Of a stretch of DNA of 41,777 nucleotides, positions 41,292-41,777 are shown one piece after another. The position numbers and the translations under genes were made by a program. Source of the DNA: Planctomycetota bacterium (GTDB taxonomy: Bacteria > JAJVIF01 > JAPKYR01). The stretch lies in NCBI GenBank assembly GCA_030614715.1, contig JAUWTM010000014.1, positions 1 through 41,777 of the forward strand. The letters are read 5' to 3'. Numbering within the stretch: position 1 is the stretch's first letter; the number at the start of each line of letters is the position of its first letter. Under the pieces are notes generated by a model. That model ran no database searches. It had not been told where the DNA came from and saw only the letters and a program-made list of their open reading frames with translations.

Positions 41292-41777
41292 ATGCTCGAT
41301 CTGAAGACAATCCTGGGAAATGTCGATGGTGCCGCTGACAGGCTGGCACTGCGCGATCCCGATTTCAATCCCGATACCCTTAAACAGTTCGATAAAAAGC
41401 GCCGGCAGATCATCGGAGAGGTTGAGGCAAAAAAGGCAGAGCAGAATCGTGCGAGCAGGGAGATCGGCTCCAGGAAAAAAGCCGGTGAGGATGCAGGTGA
41501 TATTCTCGATCAGATGAAGGGACTTTCCGAGGAAATTAAATCACTCGACAGCATGCTTGATGACATCGAAGCGTCGATTAATAAGGCGGTTGAATCACTC
41601 CCAAACGTCCCCGACAAATCGACACCGGTAGCCGCTGATAAATCAGGGAACGTGATAGCCGGAACCTTCAGGGAACCGAACAATCCTGAAGACTGGGGAT
41701 TTAAGTTCCGAAATCACATCGAGGTTGCAGAAGGTCTGGGAACAAACGGTGGACTCGATTTCCCGCGGGCAGCAAGA
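41292..41777 (+). CDS. serS: Seryl-tRNA synthetase, N-terminal part (3' truncated by window edge)
   Basis: The first 162 codons are open to the end of the window with no stop. The protein starts MLDLKTILGNVDG and has the long alpha-helical hairpin of SerRS tRNA-binding arms (about residues 30-105: QFDKKRRQIIGEVEAKKAEQ, then EIKSLDSMLDDIEASINKAV), followed by LPNVPDKSTPVAADKSGN and the entry to the class II catalytic core (FRNHIEVAEGLG, LDFPRAAR). It charges tRNA-Ser and tRNA-Sec. A GGAG-type SD lies about 12 bases upstream. Confidence 0.95.
   Translation, partial: MLDLKTILGNVDGAADRLALRDPDFNPDTLKQFDKKRRQIIGEVEAKKAEQNRASREIGSRKKAGEDAGDILDQMKGLSEEIKSLDSMLDDIEASINKAVESLPNVPDKSTPVAADKSGNVIAGTFREPNNPEDWGFKFRNHIEVAEGLGTNGGLDFPRAAR

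Overview
The window looks like a chromosomal segment from an uncultivated, probably diderm (Gram-negative type) bacterium of intermediate GC content. Evidence for this is a run of secreted lipoproteins with clear lipoboxes, an AsmA/TamB-like envelope protein, canonical sigma70-type promoters, and a full set of ordinary bacterial housekeeping genes. TGA is a normal stop codon for many genes here (for example the glycosyltransferase, holA and deoA), so a UGA-recoding genetic code is unlikely. I cannot place the organism to phylum from sequence alone.

Layout. 1-6400: the C-terminal part of gpsA and a family 2 glycosyltransferase, a divergent ilvE, then two tandem paralogous cobalamin-binding-type radical SAM enzymes behind a strong promoter and a leader terminator. 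6505-16380: an accessory stretch with a YbjQ-family protein, a secreted transglutaminase-like protein split by an in-frame TGA, an AT-rich small membrane protein, a translationally coupled pair of rubrerythrin-like proteins, a PPC-domain lipoprotein, an endonuclease/exonuclease/phosphatase-family lipoprotein, a GNAT protein, a secreted propeller-like protein and two small convergent lipoproteins.

16414-26379: a long minus-strand block holding the t6A tRNA-modification genes tsaD, tsaB and tsaE with rimI, joined to thiamin synthesis genes (thiL, a thiF-type E1, thiC, thiG, thiS, thiE). A TPP riboswitch with its own promoter and a downstream terminator hairpin sits directly before thiS. The thi block is interrupted by a membrane protein gene between thiS and thiG, a plus-strand orphan ORF between thiG and thiC, a 58-bp hairpin repeat array between thiC and thiF, and an AT-rich membrane gene between thiE and the riboswitch.

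26458-32194: a plus-strand run of holA, an AsmA-like gene, a methylmalonyl-CoA mutase large subunit and deoA. 32285-41064: three very large paralogous lipoproteins on the minus strand sharing an N-terminal module. One of them carries six PKD domains. 41292-41777: the 5' end of serS behind a strong promoter.

The least explained parts are the giant lipoprotein family, the radical SAM pair with its leader, the embedded thi-operon membrane protein, and the TGA-split transglutaminase.
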